Shown here piece after piece: positions 9,939 through 18,915 of a stretch of 64,000 nt of DNA (its first letter is position 1; every line of letters begins with the position of its first letter). The stretch comes from Pacificispira spongiicola (GTDB taxonomy: Bacteria > Pseudomonadota > Alphaproteobacteria > UBA8366 > Aestuariispiraceae), in assembly GCF_012926505.1 (NCBI RefSeq), contig NZ_JABBNT010000004.1, positions 124,001 through 188,000 on the forward strand, in the 5' to 3' direction. Below the pieces are notes generated by a model. It made no database searches. It saw nothing but the letters and a program-made list of their open reading frames with translations, and had not been told where the DNA came from. Both the position numbers and the translations under genes were made by a program.

Positions 9939-10575
9939 GGGGCATTGCGGCGGAGAGGGCCGTTCCGGCGATGGCGCGGGCGCCCGCATCGGTCAGGCTC
10001 TCCGGGGCCAGGATCAAGGCCTTCCAGACCAAGGCGATGACCACCTCGTTGACGATATCCGGTCTGATGGCGCGGGATTTCACGTCGGGATGGGATGCAA
10101 CAAGCTCCCGCACGATGTCACCGCGCCCAAGGACCAGCCCCGCCTGTACGGCTGCGCGGACTTCCTCGTCGCCCGCCGCTTCACCGATCAGTCCGGCCAG
10201 GATCGCACCCGCCGGACTCGTCCGGTACAGATCGAACAGCCGTGACAGCAGGGCGGCAAGCGCCTCTTCAAGGCTTTGAGCGGGTGGGGCAGGGGCTGCA
10301 CTCGGCTGCAAGATCGACCGGTCGGCCAAGCGTCCGTAGACTTCCACGAAGAGGGCCGCCTTTGACGGCCACCAGCGATAGATCGTCTGCTTGCCCGCGC
10401 CCGCCTCGGCGGCGACGGCCTCGACGGTGGTGGCGGTATAGCCGGTGCGGGCGACGCAGGCGATCGCGGCGTCCACGATGGCCTTGTGGCGTTTCCATGA
10501 CCGCCGCGCCGTTTTGGCGCCGCCCATATCCGTTTCCGCCGCAAGCGGATGCAATCCGAGTGTCCAATTCTCCAT
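9931..10575 (-). CDS. TetR/AcrR-family transcriptional regulator
   Basis: The 214-residue protein has an N-terminal helix-turn-helix: RHKAIVDAAIACVARTGYTATTVEAVAAEAGAGKQTIYRWWPSKAALF is interrupted only by normal family spacing. A helical ligand-binding domain without clear assignment follows. An alternative start at 10527 (MGGAKTARR) removes a poorly conserved 16-residue leader. A near-perfect palindrome lies 16 bases upstream, so autorepression is likely. It is coupled to the downstream GNAT gene. Confidence 0.92.
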   Translation of the reverse strand: MENWTLGLHPLAAETDMGGAKTARRSWKRHKAIVDAAIACVARTGYTATTVEAVAAEAGAGKQTIYRWWPSKAALFVEVYGRLADRSILQPSAAPAPPAQSLEEALAALLSRLFDLYRTSPAGAILAGLIGEAAGDEEVRAAVQAGLVLGRGDIVRELVASHPDVKSRAIRPDIVNEVVIALVWKALILAPESLTDAGARAIAGTALSAAMPHA

Positions 10576-10590
10576 ACGCCATTCTTACAA

Positions 10591-10610
10591 TAGACGAGAC
10601 GTATCGTCTA
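10591..10610. promoter_or_regulatory. Putative TetR operator, 20-bp palindrome
   Basis: TAGACGAGACGTATCGTCTA is a 20-bp inverted repeat with a single mismatched pair (positions 8/13). It has 7-bp arms around an ACGT core and sits 16 bases upstream of the TetR start. The size and place are typical of TetR self-regulation. Confidence 0.7.
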
Positions 10611-10766
10611 GTTTAAGGATTGCTCTGATTTTCGGGCGGCGCGCGGTGTCGGGGAATGGGCAAACGCAAGAAAAGGCGTCTCAAGGAAACGGGAGTGGGG
10701 CAGTCAGGGCTTTCGGGACGTTAGCAGTAACCGCGCTAAAGGGATGCGCCGACGGTTTCGGCGGTG

Positions 10767-10964
10767 TTAGGCCAGGATGTTGACGATCTGGCCCGTGCCG
10801 CTGCTGTTCAGCGATTGGGAGCCACTTTGCGCGGCCGCGCCCGCATCGTCGACGATCTGCAGAATTTGTTCCTGCTGCGCGAAATCCTGTTTGAGGAGGG
10901 CAATGCCGAGTTGCTGCTGGAACTGGGCTTGCTGCAGCGCCACGGCGCCGAGGATGTCGGACAT
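10767..10964 (-). CDS. Small YjfB-like putative motility protein
   Basis: This 65-residue protein reads MSDILGAVALQQAQFQQQLGI at the start, is Gln-rich and helical (KQDFAQQEQILQIVDDA), and ends in QIVNILA. A strong AGGAGA ribosome site sits six bases before the ATG, which supports it as a real gene. The pattern resembles the short YjfB-type putative motility proteins often found in flagellated bacteria, whose function is unproved. No flagellar genes are nearby. Family assignment is moderate. Confidence 0.65.
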   Translation of the reverse strand: MSDILGAVALQQAQFQQQLGIALLKQDFAQQEQILQIVDDAGAAAQSGSQSLNSSGTGQIVNILA

Positions 10965-11023
10965 CGGATTCTCCTGTCACTCACGGGGCGCTTTCTGCGC
11001 GTCCGGTATGCAGAATAATAAAT

Positions 11024-11064
11024 AAAACCCGCCCGGAATGCAAATGCGGCTCCGGGCGGGTTTT
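11024..11064 (-). terminator. Terminator after the cyclophilin gene
   Basis: A 14-bp perfect stem (11024-11037 with 11051-11064; AAAACCCGCCCGGA arms) has a 13-nt loop. It has U-rich flanks on both strands, so it can act in both directions. It lies 32 bases past the cyclophilin stop. Confidence 0.9.
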
Positions 11065-11095
11065 GAATTGTACGAGAAACGGCTTACTGATCGCC

Positions 11096-11671
11096 TTATT
11101 GAATGTCTGCGGCGACGCTGACCTTCACCATCGCGTCGGGATCGGAGACGGAGCCGCTCTGGCCCGCGCCTTTCTTGATCTTGTCGACGACATCCATGCC
11201 GTCGACGACCTGACCCCAGACGGTGTACTGGCCGTTCAGGAAGGACGCGTTGTCGAAGCAGATGAAGAACTGGCTATTGGCAGAGTTCGGGTCGCTGGTC
11301 CGCGCCATGCCGACCGTGCCGCGCACGAAGGGTTCCTTGCTGAATTCCTGATCCAGATCGGGATAGGTGGAACCGCCCATGCCGGTGCCCGTCGGGTCGC
11401 CGGTCTGCGCCATGAAACCGTCGATCACGCGGTGGAAGACGACGCCGTCGTAGAAGCCTTCGCGGGCCAGCATCTTGATGCGTTCGACGTGATTGGGCGC
11501 GAGATCCGGGCGCAGTTCGATGGTAATGCGGCCGAAGTCCATGTCGATATACAGGGTGTTTTCCAAATCCTGCGCGGCGGCCGGCCCTGCGGAGGCGCTG
11601 AGCGTCAGACCGACGGCGAGGGCGATGCGGCGCAGCGCGCGGGTGGAGGCCCGGGTGGGAACGAAGGGCAT
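11096..11671 (-). CDS. Periplasmic cyclophilin-type peptidyl-prolyl isomerase
   Basis: The 191-residue protein starts with a signal peptide (RRIALAVGLTLSASAGPAAAQ, cleavage likely after the AAA). The cyclophilin fold follows, with GVVFHRVIDGFMAQTGDP, the MARTSDPNSANSQFFI active-site stretch (Arg, Phe, Gln), and LNGQYTVWGQVVDGMDVV. It catalyses cis-trans proline isomerisation of exported proteins. It is a PpiA-type enzyme of normal length, transcribed alone and followed by a strong terminator. Confidence 0.95.
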   Translation of the reverse strand: MPFVPTRASTRALRRIALAVGLTLSASAGPAAAQDLENTLYIDMDFGRITIELRPDLAPNHVERIKMLAREGFYDGVVFHRVIDGFMAQTGDPTGTGMGGSTYPDLDQEFSKEPFVRGTVGMARTSDPNSANSQFFICFDNASFLNGQYTVWGQVVDGMDVVDKIKKGAGQSGSVSDPDAMVKVSVAADIQ

Positions 11672-11846
11672 GGATTGTCCTTTCCTTGATTAGGGAGGGG
11701 AATTATCGTTCTCCCCATATGGTGTTCCATGGGGACATAAACCGCCGCCGAGGATCGGTAAACCGTTAGAATACGTTTTTGCCGGGATCGATCCGCAGCC
11801 AAAGGCGGAAAACGCGAAACCGGATCATGGTGTGGGGCAAGGCCTT

Positions 11847-12467
11847 ATGATGCGTTTCTTTCAGTTCTTGGGCGCCGCTTTCCTGGCCTGCGCAACCATT
11901 CCGGTTTCCGAAGCTTTTGCAGAAACCGCCCAAACGGCACCCGTCGTGGTGCGGGTCGACGGGAAGGACCCGGAAGACGGCAGTCATTTGACCGGGGTCC
12001 GCGTCGCGTCGGAGGATTCAAAGGCTTTCCTGTTCCTGATGTGCGACAGCGACAACACCAATCCCCGCATTGTCTTCGGTCACGGCAAGGTGTTGAACAA
12101 ACACACGAAGCCGATTGGGTTCGACATCTCCATCGACGGCAGACCCGTGGAGAGGCACTATTTCGCGGTGCTGCGGAATCAGAAATCCGCTGTTTTCTTC
12201 GTCCGAACGGCGGAAATGTACGAAGACCGGTTCGGCAAATCGCCGAATGTCTTCAACGAATCGTCGCGGGCGGTGAACCCAGCCTATATCGCCTGGACGG
12301 ACAATATCTACAACAAGCTGACGGCGGATCTTTTCTTTGGGAAGGTCGCGGCGTTGCGTTTCACCGACGGCGAGGGAGAGAAGTTCACTTACGTTTTCCG
12401 ACTGGTGCAACTCGCGGAACATATTACGCAATTGAAAGCCTGTTATGAAGCGCCCCGCGTGTACTGA
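11847..12467 (+). CDS. Secreted protein of unknown function
   Basis: This protein of about 206 residues has a clear signal peptide (MMRFFQFLGAAFLACATIPVSEAFA). The mature part is mixed alpha/beta, with one cysteine pair candidate (MCDSDN and the C-terminal KACYEAPRVY). I recognise no family. Starts at 11847 and 11850 are both possible; an upstream GTG at 11832 lacks a better ribosome site. It is divergent from the cyclophilin gene and lies upstream of glyQ, without obvious functional linkage. Confidence 0.75.
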   Translation: MMRFFQFLGAAFLACATIPVSEAFAETAQTAPVVVRVDGKDPEDGSHLTGVRVASEDSKAFLFLMCDSDNTNPRIVFGHGKVLNKHTKPIGFDISIDGRPVERHYFAVLRNQKSAVFFVRTAEMYEDRFGKSPNVFNESSRAVNPAYIAWTDNIYNKLTADLFFGKVAALRFTDGEGEKFTYVFRLVQLAEHITQLKACYEAPRVY

Positions 12468-12625
12468 AAAACTGTGTTGACCGTATGGACAGGGATTGCC
12501 CCTGAAAACGCGCTTATCCGTCGTTGATTCAGCAGGGGCGCGTCGTTATGGTGCGCCGCACCGAATTCCGGGAAACCGGGCGGTGGAGATATCCAGCGGA
12601 CCCCAAACGGACCCCAAACGGACAC

Positions 12626-13531
12626 ATGAGCAAGTCGCAGCGCTCCGGCGCCACCTTTCAGGACATCATTCTGACCCTGCACCGCTATTGGGCGGATCAG
12701 GGCTGCGTCATCCTGCAGCCTTATGACATGGAGGTCGGCGCCGGTACTTTTCACTGGGCGACGACTTTGCGCTCCCTGGGCTCGAAACCCTGGAAGGCCG
12801 CCTATGTGCAGCCGTCGCGCCGTCCGACCGACGGGCGCTATGGGGAAAACCCGAACAGGCTTCAGCATTACTATCAGTATCAGGTGATGATGAAGCCGTC
12901 CCCGGCCAACAGCCAGGACCTGTATCTCGGCTCGCTTAAAGCCATCGGTCTCGACCCGATGGAACACGACATCCGATTCGTCGAGGACGATTGGGAAAGC
13001 CCGACGCTGGGCGCCTGGGGCCTGGGCTGGGAAGTCTGGTGCGACGGGATGGAAGTCAGCCAGTTCACCTATTTCCAGCAGGTCGGCGGCTTCGATTGCA
13101 GCCCTGTTTCGACGGAACTGACCTATGGGTTGGAACGGTTGGCGATGTATGTCCAGGGCGTGGAAAACGTCTACGACCTGCGCTTCAACGACACATTCTC
13201 CTATGGCGATGTCTACCATCAGGCGGAAGTCGAATATTCGAAGCACAATTTCGAACTGGCCGACACGGATATGATCCTGCGGCACTTCGAAGATGCGGAA
13301 AAGGAATGCGGTCGCCTGATCGCGGGCGGCGTGGCGCTTCCCGCTTATGACCAGTGTCTAAAGGCCAGCCATCTGTTCAACCTGCTGGATGCGCGCGGCG
13401 TCATTTCCGTCACCGAACGTCAGGCCTATATCGGCCGCGTCCGGGCATTGGCGAAGGCCTGCGCGGAAGCATGGCTGAAAGCGCAAGGCGAATTGCCGGC
13501 CGATGCGTCTTCCGATGGGGAGGCCGCGTGA
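12626..13531 (+). CDS. glyQ: Glycyl-tRNA synthetase alpha subunit
   Basis: The 301-residue class II synthetase subunit starts at 12626 ([22 protein letters not shown]). It shows the family blocks [49 protein letters not shown] and [12 protein letters not shown]. It holds the active site that charges glycine onto tRNA-Gly, working as alpha2beta2 with GlyS. Its stop overlaps the glyS start (TGATG). A short tandem repeat of a 10-11-base unit (ACGGACCCCAA) sits just upstream at about 12597-12622. Confidence 0.98.
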   Translation: MSKSQRSGATFQDIILTLHRYWADQGCVILQPYDMEVGAGTFHWATTLRSLGSKPWKAAYVQPSRRPTDGRYGENPNRLQHYYQYQVMMKPSPANSQDLYLGSLKAIGLDPMEHDIRFVEDDWESPTLGAWGLGWEVWCDGMEVSQFTYFQQVGGFDCSPVSTELTYGLERLAMYVQGVENVYDLRFNDTFSYGDVYHQAEVEYSKHNFELADTDMILRHFEDAEKECGRLIAGGVALPAYDQCLKASHLFNLLDARGVISVTERQAYIGRVRALAKACAEAWLKAQGELPADASSDGEAA

Positions 13532-15630
13532 TGGCCGAACTTCTTCTCGAACTGTTCAGCGAGGAAATTCCGGCCCGCATGCAGCGGCAGGCGGCGGAAG
13601 ATCTGAAACGTCTGGTGACCGACGGATTGAAGAAGGCGAATCTGGATTTCGCCGATGCGCGTTGTTTCTGGACGCCGCGCCGCCTGACCCTCGTGGTCGA
13701 CGGACTGCCGGTCAGCCAGCCGGACCTGCGCGAGGAACGCAAGGGGCCGAAGGTCGGCGCGCCGGAACAGGCCGTGCAGGGTTTCCTGCGCGCCGCCGGC
13801 CTGGACAGTCTGGATCAATGCGAACAGCAGGAAACTGCCAAGGGCCCGGTCTGGATCGCCGTGATTGAGAAGAAGGGCGGGCCGACGTCCCAGGTCCTGC
13901 CCGGTGTGATCGACGCCGCCATCCGTGCCCTGCCCTGGGCGAAAAGCATGCGCTTCGCGGATCAGCAGTTCCGTTGGGTGCGTCCGTTGCATTCGATCCT
14001 GGCGCTGTTTGACGGCGCGGCCCTGGCCGGTGAGTTCGATCTGGGCGGCCGGACGGTTGCCTTTACGGATACGACGATGGGGCATCGTTTCCTGTCGCCG
14101 GCCCCGATTTCGGTAACGTCCTTCGATGACTACAAGGCGAAGCTGGAAGCGGCCCATGTCCTGCTGGACCCGGACGCGCGCAAGGCGAAAATTGCCGCCG
14201 ATCTGGCCGCGGCGGCGGAAGCCGAAGGATTGACGGTCCTGGACGATCCGGGATTGCTGGACGAGGTCACCAATCTGGTCGAATGGCCTGCCGTGCTGAT
14301 CGGCAAGATCGACGACGAATTCATGGATGTCCCGCCGGAGGTTCTGTCGACTTCCATGCGGTCGCACCAGAAATATTTCTCCCTGCTGGCGCATGACGGC
14401 ACTCTGGCCGCGCGCTTCGCACTCGTCGCCAATATGACGGCGACGGATGGCGGGGCGCGGATCGTCGCCGGGAACGAGCGCGTGCTGCGCGCCCGTCTGG
14501 CGGATGCGAAATTCTTCTGGGATCAGGATCGCGCGACGAAACTGGAAGACCGGTTGCCCGCGCTGGAAAAGGTAATTTTCCACGCGAAGCTGGGCACCGT
14601 GGCGGAGCGTGTGGAACGCTTGGCCAACCTGGCCGATGTCGTGTCGGAATTCGTTCCGGACTGCGACCGCAACGATGCGCGGCGGGCAGCGCGGCTGGCC
14701 AAGGCGGATCTGACCACTGACATGGTCGGCGAGTTCCCCGAACTTCAAGGGTTGATGGGCCGGTATTATGCCCTGAACCAGGGCGAAAAAAATGTCGTCG
14801 CGGATGCGGTGGCGCAGCATTATTCGCCCGCCGGTCCGAACGACGCCTGCCCGTCCGCCCCTGTTTCGGTGTCGGTCGCGCTTGCGGAAAAGCTGGATAC
14901 GCTGATCGGATTCTGGCTGATCGACGAAAAGCCGACTGGGTCCAAGGATCCGTTCGCGTTGCGCCGCGCGGCGCTGGGCGTCATCCGGTTGGTGCTGGAA
15001 AACCGTATCCGACTGAAGCTGACCCATATGATCGCGGAGGCCGCGGGCCTGTATGGCGAACAGGGCAGCGTTTCGGTCAATGTGCGCGATCTGGCCGGGA
15101 TCACCCGTGATCTTCTGTCCTTCTTTGCGGATCGCCTGCGTGTCCACCTGAAGGACGAAGGCGTGTCGCACGACCTGATCCAGGCGCTGTTCGCGCTGGG
15201 GGACGAGGACGATCTGGTCCGTCTGGTCGCCCGCGTCCATGCCCTGCGCAATTTCGTCGGCAGCGAAGACGGCGCGAACCTGCTGACCGCCTATCGCCGC
15301 GCGGCGAATATCCTGCGCGCGGAAGAAAAGAAGGACAGCACCGAATATCGGGATAAGCCGGACCCGGCCCTGTTCGCGCAGGATGAGGAACGGGCATTGG
15401 CCGATGCGTTGGAAACCGCCGCGGCGGGATCGGCGGATTGTGCGGAAGCCGAAGACTTCGCCGGGGCCATGGCGGCACTGTCCGTTCTGCGGCAGCCGGT
15501 CGATGCGTTTTTCGATGCGGTCACCGTGAATGCCGACGATGCGGCGCTGCGCCGCAACAGGCTTTTCCTTCTCGCCCGAATCCGGGCGGTCATGGAGCAA
15601 TCGGCCGATTTCGGCCAGGTCGAGGGGTAG
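13531..15630 (+). CDS. glyS: Glycyl-tRNA synthetase beta subunit
   Basis: The 699-residue beta subunit starts at 13531 ([18 protein letters not shown]), sharing one base with the glyQ stop. It has the conserved [10 protein letters not shown] region and a C-terminal tRNA-binding (DALR-like) domain ending in [22 protein letters not shown]. It recognises tRNA-Gly for the alpha subunit. A much longer upstream in-frame reading is rejected because it lies inside glyQ. Confidence 0.98.
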   Translation: MAELLLELFSEEIPARMQRQAAEDLKRLVTDGLKKANLDFADARCFWTPRRLTLVVDGLPVSQPDLREERKGPKVGAPEQAVQGFLRAAGLDSLDQCEQQETAKGPVWIAVIEKKGGPTSQVLPGVIDAAIRALPWAKSMRFADQQFRWVRPLHSILALFDGAALAGEFDLGGRTVAFTDTTMGHRFLSPAPISVTSFDDYKAKLEAAHVLLDPDARKAKIAADLAAAAEAEGLTVLDDPGLLDEVTNLVEWPAVLIGKIDDEFMDVPPEVLSTSMRSHQKYFSLLAHDGTLAARFALVANMTATDGGARIVAGNERVLRARLADAKFFWDQDRATKLEDRLPALEKVIFHAKLGTVAERVERLANLADVVSEFVPDCDRNDARRAARLAKADLTTDMVGEFPELQGLMGRYYALNQGEKNVVADAVAQHYSPAGPNDACPSAPVSVSVALAEKLDTLIGFWLIDEKPTGSKDPFALRRAALGVIRLVLENRIRLKLTHMIAEAAGLYGEQGSVSVNVRDLAGITRDLLSFFADRLRVHLKDEGVSHDLIQALFALGDEDDLVRLVARVHALRNFVGSEDGANLLTAYRRAANILRAEEKKDSTEYRDKPDPALFAQDEERALADALETAAAGSADCAEAEDFAGAMAALSVLRQPVDAFFDAVTVNADDAALRRNRLFLLARIRAVMEQSADFGQVEG

Positions 15631-15680
15631 GATCTCACCGCAAGAGGGTCCTCTCACAATAAAGAAAGGGTGCGCGGACG

Positions 15681-18347
15681 ATGACCAAGTGGGTCTATAG
15701 GTTCGGTAACGGTACGGCGGAAGGTAAGCGCGAGATGCGCAACCTGCTGGGCGGCAAGGGCGCCAACCTGGCGGAAATGTCCAATATCGGATTGCCGGTT
15801 CCGCCCGGTTTCACGATTTCGACCGAAGTCTGCACCCACTATTATGACAACGGCAAAACCTATCCCGCCGAACTGGAAGATCAGGTCGCGCAGGGGCTGA
15901 AGGCCGTCGAAGAAATCGTCGGCACGAAATTCGGCGACGCGGCGAACCCGCTTCTCGTGTCCGTCCGGTCGGGCGCGCGGGTTTCCATGCCGGGCATGAT
16001 GGACACGGTGCTGAACCTGGGCCTGAACGACGAAACGGTCGAAGGTCTGGCCAGGGAATCCGGCGACCGTCGTTTCGCGCTGGATAGCTACCGCCGCTTC
16101 ATCCAAATGTATGGCAATGTCGTTCTGGGCGTCGAACATTTCCTGTTCGAGGAAAAGCTGGAAGACGTGAAGGACGAAACCGGCGCGGTCCTGGATACGG
16201 AACTGTCCGCCGATCATCTGGCCGACCTGATCGAACGCTACAAGGCGGTCGTGCAGGAAGAACTGGGCACCGCCTTCCCGCAGGACCCGCAGGAACAGCT
16301 TTGGGGCGCGATCGGGGCCGTGTTCAGCTCCTGGCAGACGCATCGCGCGATCACCTATCGCAAACTCCACGATATTCCGGAAGCCTGGGGCACGGCGGTC
16401 AATGTGCAGGCGATGGTTTTCGGCAATATGGGACAGGATTGCGCCACCGGTGTCGCGTTCACCCGCGATCCGTCGACCGGGGAAAACACCTTCTACGGCG
16501 AATATCTGGTCAATGCGCAGGGCGAGGATGTCGTCGCCGGTATCCGCACGCCGCAGCACCTGACCATCGCCGGGAAGCAGGCGCAGGGGTCCGACCTGCC
16601 TGCGATGGAAGAAGTCATGCCGGAAGTGTTCGGGCAGTTGTGCGACGTACGCACATTGCTGGAAAACCATTACCGCGACATGCAGGACATCGAGTTCACG
16701 GTGCAGAAGGACAAACTGTACATGCTGCAGACCCGGTCCGGCAAACGCACCAGTCAGGCCGCGATCCGAATTGCCTGCGAAATGGTCGATGAAGGCCTGA
16801 TTTCACAGCAGGAAGCCGTGATGCGCGTCGAACCGCAATCGCTGGATCAGATTCTGCACCCGCGCCTGGACCCGAAGGCCGCGCGGGACGTCATCTCCAA
16901 GGGGCTGCCGGCGTCTCCGGGGGCCGCGTCGGGGGTTGTCGTCTTTTCCGCCGATGAGGCCGAAAAGCGTGCCCAGGCCGGGGACAAGGTTATGCTGGTC
17001 CGTATCGAGACCTCGCCGGAAGACATTCACGGCATGCATGCCGCCGAAGGCATCCTGACCACGCGCGGCGGCATGACCAGCCACGCGGCGGTGGTCGCGC
17101 GCGGCATGGGCCGGGCCTGTGTCGCCGGGGCCGGTGAAATCCGCATCGACTACAAGGCGGGGACGTTTACCGTTCGCGGCGAAACCGTGTCTGAAGGCGA
17201 CTGGATCACCATCGACGGGTCGACCGGTGAGGTCATGAAGGGCCGCGTGCCGACGGTGCAGCCGGAACTGTCCGGCGATTTCGCCCGCATCATGGAATGG
17301 GCCGATGCCGAACGCCGCATGGCGGTGCGTGCCAATGCGGAAACGCCGGAAGACGTCGCGACCGCGCGCAAGTTCGGCGCGGAAGGGATCGGCCTGTGCC
17401 GGACGGAACACATGTTCTTCGACGGCGACCGTATCCTGGCGGTGCGGGAAATGATCCTGGCCTCCGACGAGGACGGCCGACGGGCGGCGCTGGCGAAAAT
17501 CCTGCCGATGCAGCGCGGCGATTTCGAAGAAATCTTCGATATCATGAAGGGTCTGCCGGTCACGATCCGTCTGCTGGACCCGCCGCTGCATGAATTCCTG
17601 CCGCGCGAAACGGACGAGTTCGAGGAAATCGCGAAGGACCTCGGCGTCGATCCGGCCAAGATCATGGCCCGTGCGGCGCAGCTTCACGAATCCAACCCGA
17701 TGCTGGGCCATCGCGGATGCCGGTTGCTGAATTCCTATCCGGAAATCTGCGAAATGCAGGCCCGCGCTATCTTTGAAGCCGCCGTGGCGATGGAAAAGAA
17801 GAGCGGCGAGGCGGTCCTGTGCGAGGTCATGATCCCGCTGGTTTCCGTGAAAAAGGAGCTGGATCTTCTGCGCGCCGTGATCATCGACACGGCTAAGGCG
17901 GTGGCTGAAGAAACCGGGACGGAGCCGAAATACACGATCGGCACGATGATCGAACTGCCGCGCGCCGCGCTGCGGGCCGGTGAGATCGCGGAGTCGGCGG
18001 AATTCTTCTCCTTCGGGACGAACGATCTGACGCAGACGACCTTCGGCCTCAGCCGCGACGACAGCGCCAATTTCCTGACGGATTACGAACGTCGGGGTAT
18101 CCTGGAACATGACCCGTTCCAGACGCTGGATCAGGACGGCGTGGGTGAGTTGATCTCCATTGCCGCCGAACGGGGCCGCAAGACACGCCCGGGTATCAAG
18201 CTGGGCATCTGCGGCGAACATGGGGGCGATCCGAATTCGATCAGCTTCTGCGAAAGCCAGAATCTGGATTACGTCTCCTGCTCTCCGTTCCGGGTGCCGA
18301 TCGCACGGCTGGCGGCGGCCCAGGCGGCGATCAAGAAAGCCTCTTAA
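15681..18347 (+). CDS. ppdK: Pyruvate, phosphate dikinase
   Basis: The 888-residue enzyme interconverts pyruvate, ATP and phosphate with PEP, AMP and PPi. The ATP-grasp N-terminal domain begins GGKGANLAEMSNIGLPVPPGFTIS. The central swivelling domain has the phospho-histidine motif GGMTSHAAVVARGMG (His468). The C-terminal PEP/pyruvate barrel ends with FGTNDLTQTTFG and GICGEHGGD, whose Cys is the catalytic acid. Length is standard. It lies 50 bases after glyS behind a GAAAGGG site. Its expression may overlap with glyQS, but the functional link is only positional. Confidence 0.98.
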   Translation: MTKWVYRFGNGTAEGKREMRNLLGGKGANLAEMSNIGLPVPPGFTISTEVCTHYYDNGKTYPAELEDQVAQGLKAVEEIVGTKFGDAANPLLVSVRSGARVSMPGMMDTVLNLGLNDETVEGLARESGDRRFALDSYRRFIQMYGNVVLGVEHFLFEEKLEDVKDETGAVLDTELSADHLADLIERYKAVVQEELGTAFPQDPQEQLWGAIGAVFSSWQTHRAITYRKLHDIPEAWGTAVNVQAMVFGNMGQDCATGVAFTRDPSTGENTFYGEYLVNAQGEDVVAGIRTPQHLTIAGKQAQGSDLPAMEEVMPEVFGQLCDVRTLLENHYRDMQDIEFTVQKDKLYMLQTRSGKRTSQAAIRIACEMVDEGLISQQEAVMRVEPQSLDQILHPRLDPKAARDVISKGLPASPGAASGVVVFSADEAEKRAQAGDKVMLVRIETSPEDIHGMHAAEGILTTRGGMTSHAAVVARGMGRACVAGAGEIRIDYKAGTFTVRGETVSEGDWITIDGSTGEVMKGRVPTVQPELSGDFARIMEWADAERRMAVRANAETPEDVATARKFGAEGIGLCRTEHMFFDGDRILAVREMILASDEDGRRAALAKILPMQRGDFEEIFDIMKGLPVTIRLLDPPLHEFLPRETDEFEEIAKDLGVDPAKIMARAAQLHESNPMLGHRGCRLLNSYPEICEMQARAIFEAAVAMEKKSGEAVLCEVMIPLVSVKKELDLLRAVIIDTAKAVAEETGTEPKYTIGTMIELPRAALRAGEIAESAEFFSFGTNDLTQTTFGLSRDDSANFLTDYERRGILEHDPFQTLDQDGVGELISIAAERGRKTRPGIKLGICGEHGGDPNSISFCESQNLDYVSCSPFRVPIARLAAAQAAIKKAS

Positions 18348-18766
18348 TCCGGAAAATCCTTATCGGAACCCCTCTCCCAAACCGGGGGAGGGGCTTTTGT
18401 TTCTCCCTCTCCCTCGGGGAGAGGGTTGGGGTGAGGGCCTCTGGAATTATGTTCCGTAATACAGGTCAAAACGCCCTCTATGTTTGCCAGCACATCGTGG
18501 TTCCAGAACCGAATGACGTGATATCCTTGAGCATTCAGAAACGTCGTTCGGTCCTGGTCCCGTTCCGGATCATGCTGGCCGCCGTCGATTTCGATGATCA
18601 GTCTCGTCTCCCGGCATAGGAAATCCGCGAAATACGGTCCAAGCGGCGCCTGCCTGCGAAACTTCATGCCGTTCAATTGCCGGTTTCTCAGGCGACTCCA
18701 AAGCTTGGTTTCGGCATCCGTCGCATTACGGCGCAAGGCTCTGGCTCTATTGATTGGGGACGGCAT
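18344..18766 (-). CDS. DUF559 endonuclease-domain protein with repeat-derived C-terminus
   Basis: The 140-residue protein has the DUF559 (VSR/restriction-fold) core: ARALRRNATDAETKLWSRLRNRQ, then KFRRQAPLGPYFADFLC, EIDGGQH with likely catalytic acidic residues, and YHVIRFWNHDVLANIEGVL. The last roughly 30 residues (RGPHPNPLPEGEGE onward) are translated from a REP-like palindromic repeat rather than conserved domain. It is convergent with ppdK, overlapping its stop by four bases. Functions of this nuclease-like family are not settled. Confidence 0.85.
   Translation of the reverse strand: MPSPINRARALRRNATDAETKLWSRLRNRQLNGMKFRRQAPLGPYFADFLCRETRLIIEIDGGQHDPERDQDRTTFLNAQGYHVIRFWNHDVLANIEGVLTCITEHNSRGPHPNPLPEGEGETKAPPPVWERGSDKDFPD
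18369..18402 (+). terminator. Terminator-like hairpin after ppdK, part of a repeat element
   Basis: A 10-bp stem (18369-18378 with 18384-18393, one G-U) with an AAACC loop is followed by CTTTTGTTT. It begins 22 bases after the ppdK stop. It is one half of a REP-like element and lies inside the end of the antisense DUF559 reading frame. Confidence 0.7.
18404..18437. repeat. REP-like palindromic repeat, copy 1
   Basis: CCCTCTCCC then GGGGAGAGGG forms a hairpin and is followed by TTGGGGTGAGGG (18416-18437). It is the left flank of the DUF559 gene, in the orientation opposite to copy 2. This repeat family is widespread in proteobacterial intergenic DNA. Confidence 0.85.
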
Positions 18767-18806
18767 GCGCTAATAGTCGCAGTCCTGCGGCGAATTGCAA
18801 CCGATG

Positions 18807-18842
18807 CCCCTCACCCCGACCCTCTCCCAGAGGGAGAGGGGG
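18807..18842. repeat. REP-like palindromic repeat, copy 2
   Basis: CCCCTCACCCCGACCCTCTC is followed by CCAGAGGGAGAGGGGG. It is the inverse of copies 1 and 3 and lies upstream of the DUF559 start, so copies 1 and 2 bracket that gene as inverted repeats. Confidence 0.85.
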
Positions 18843-18877
18843 AACAAGAGGGTAAGAAGAATCGTGTGTAGAAAAAC

Positions 18878-18915
18878 TCCCTCTCCCCTCAGGGGAGAGG
18901 GTTGGGGTGAGGGGG
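18878..18915. repeat. REP-like palindromic repeat, copy 3
   Basis: CTCCCTCTCCCC then AGGGGAGAGGG plus TTGGGGTGAGGGGG. It abuts the stop codon of the minus-strand dehydrogenase gene (18916), a typical place for REP elements. Copies 2 and 3 face each other across 35 bases. Confidence 0.85.

Noticed and set aside
13426-15657. A 743-codon open frame antisense to glyS
   Set aside because: The sense strand encodes clear GlyS; the antisense reading has no recognisable domain.
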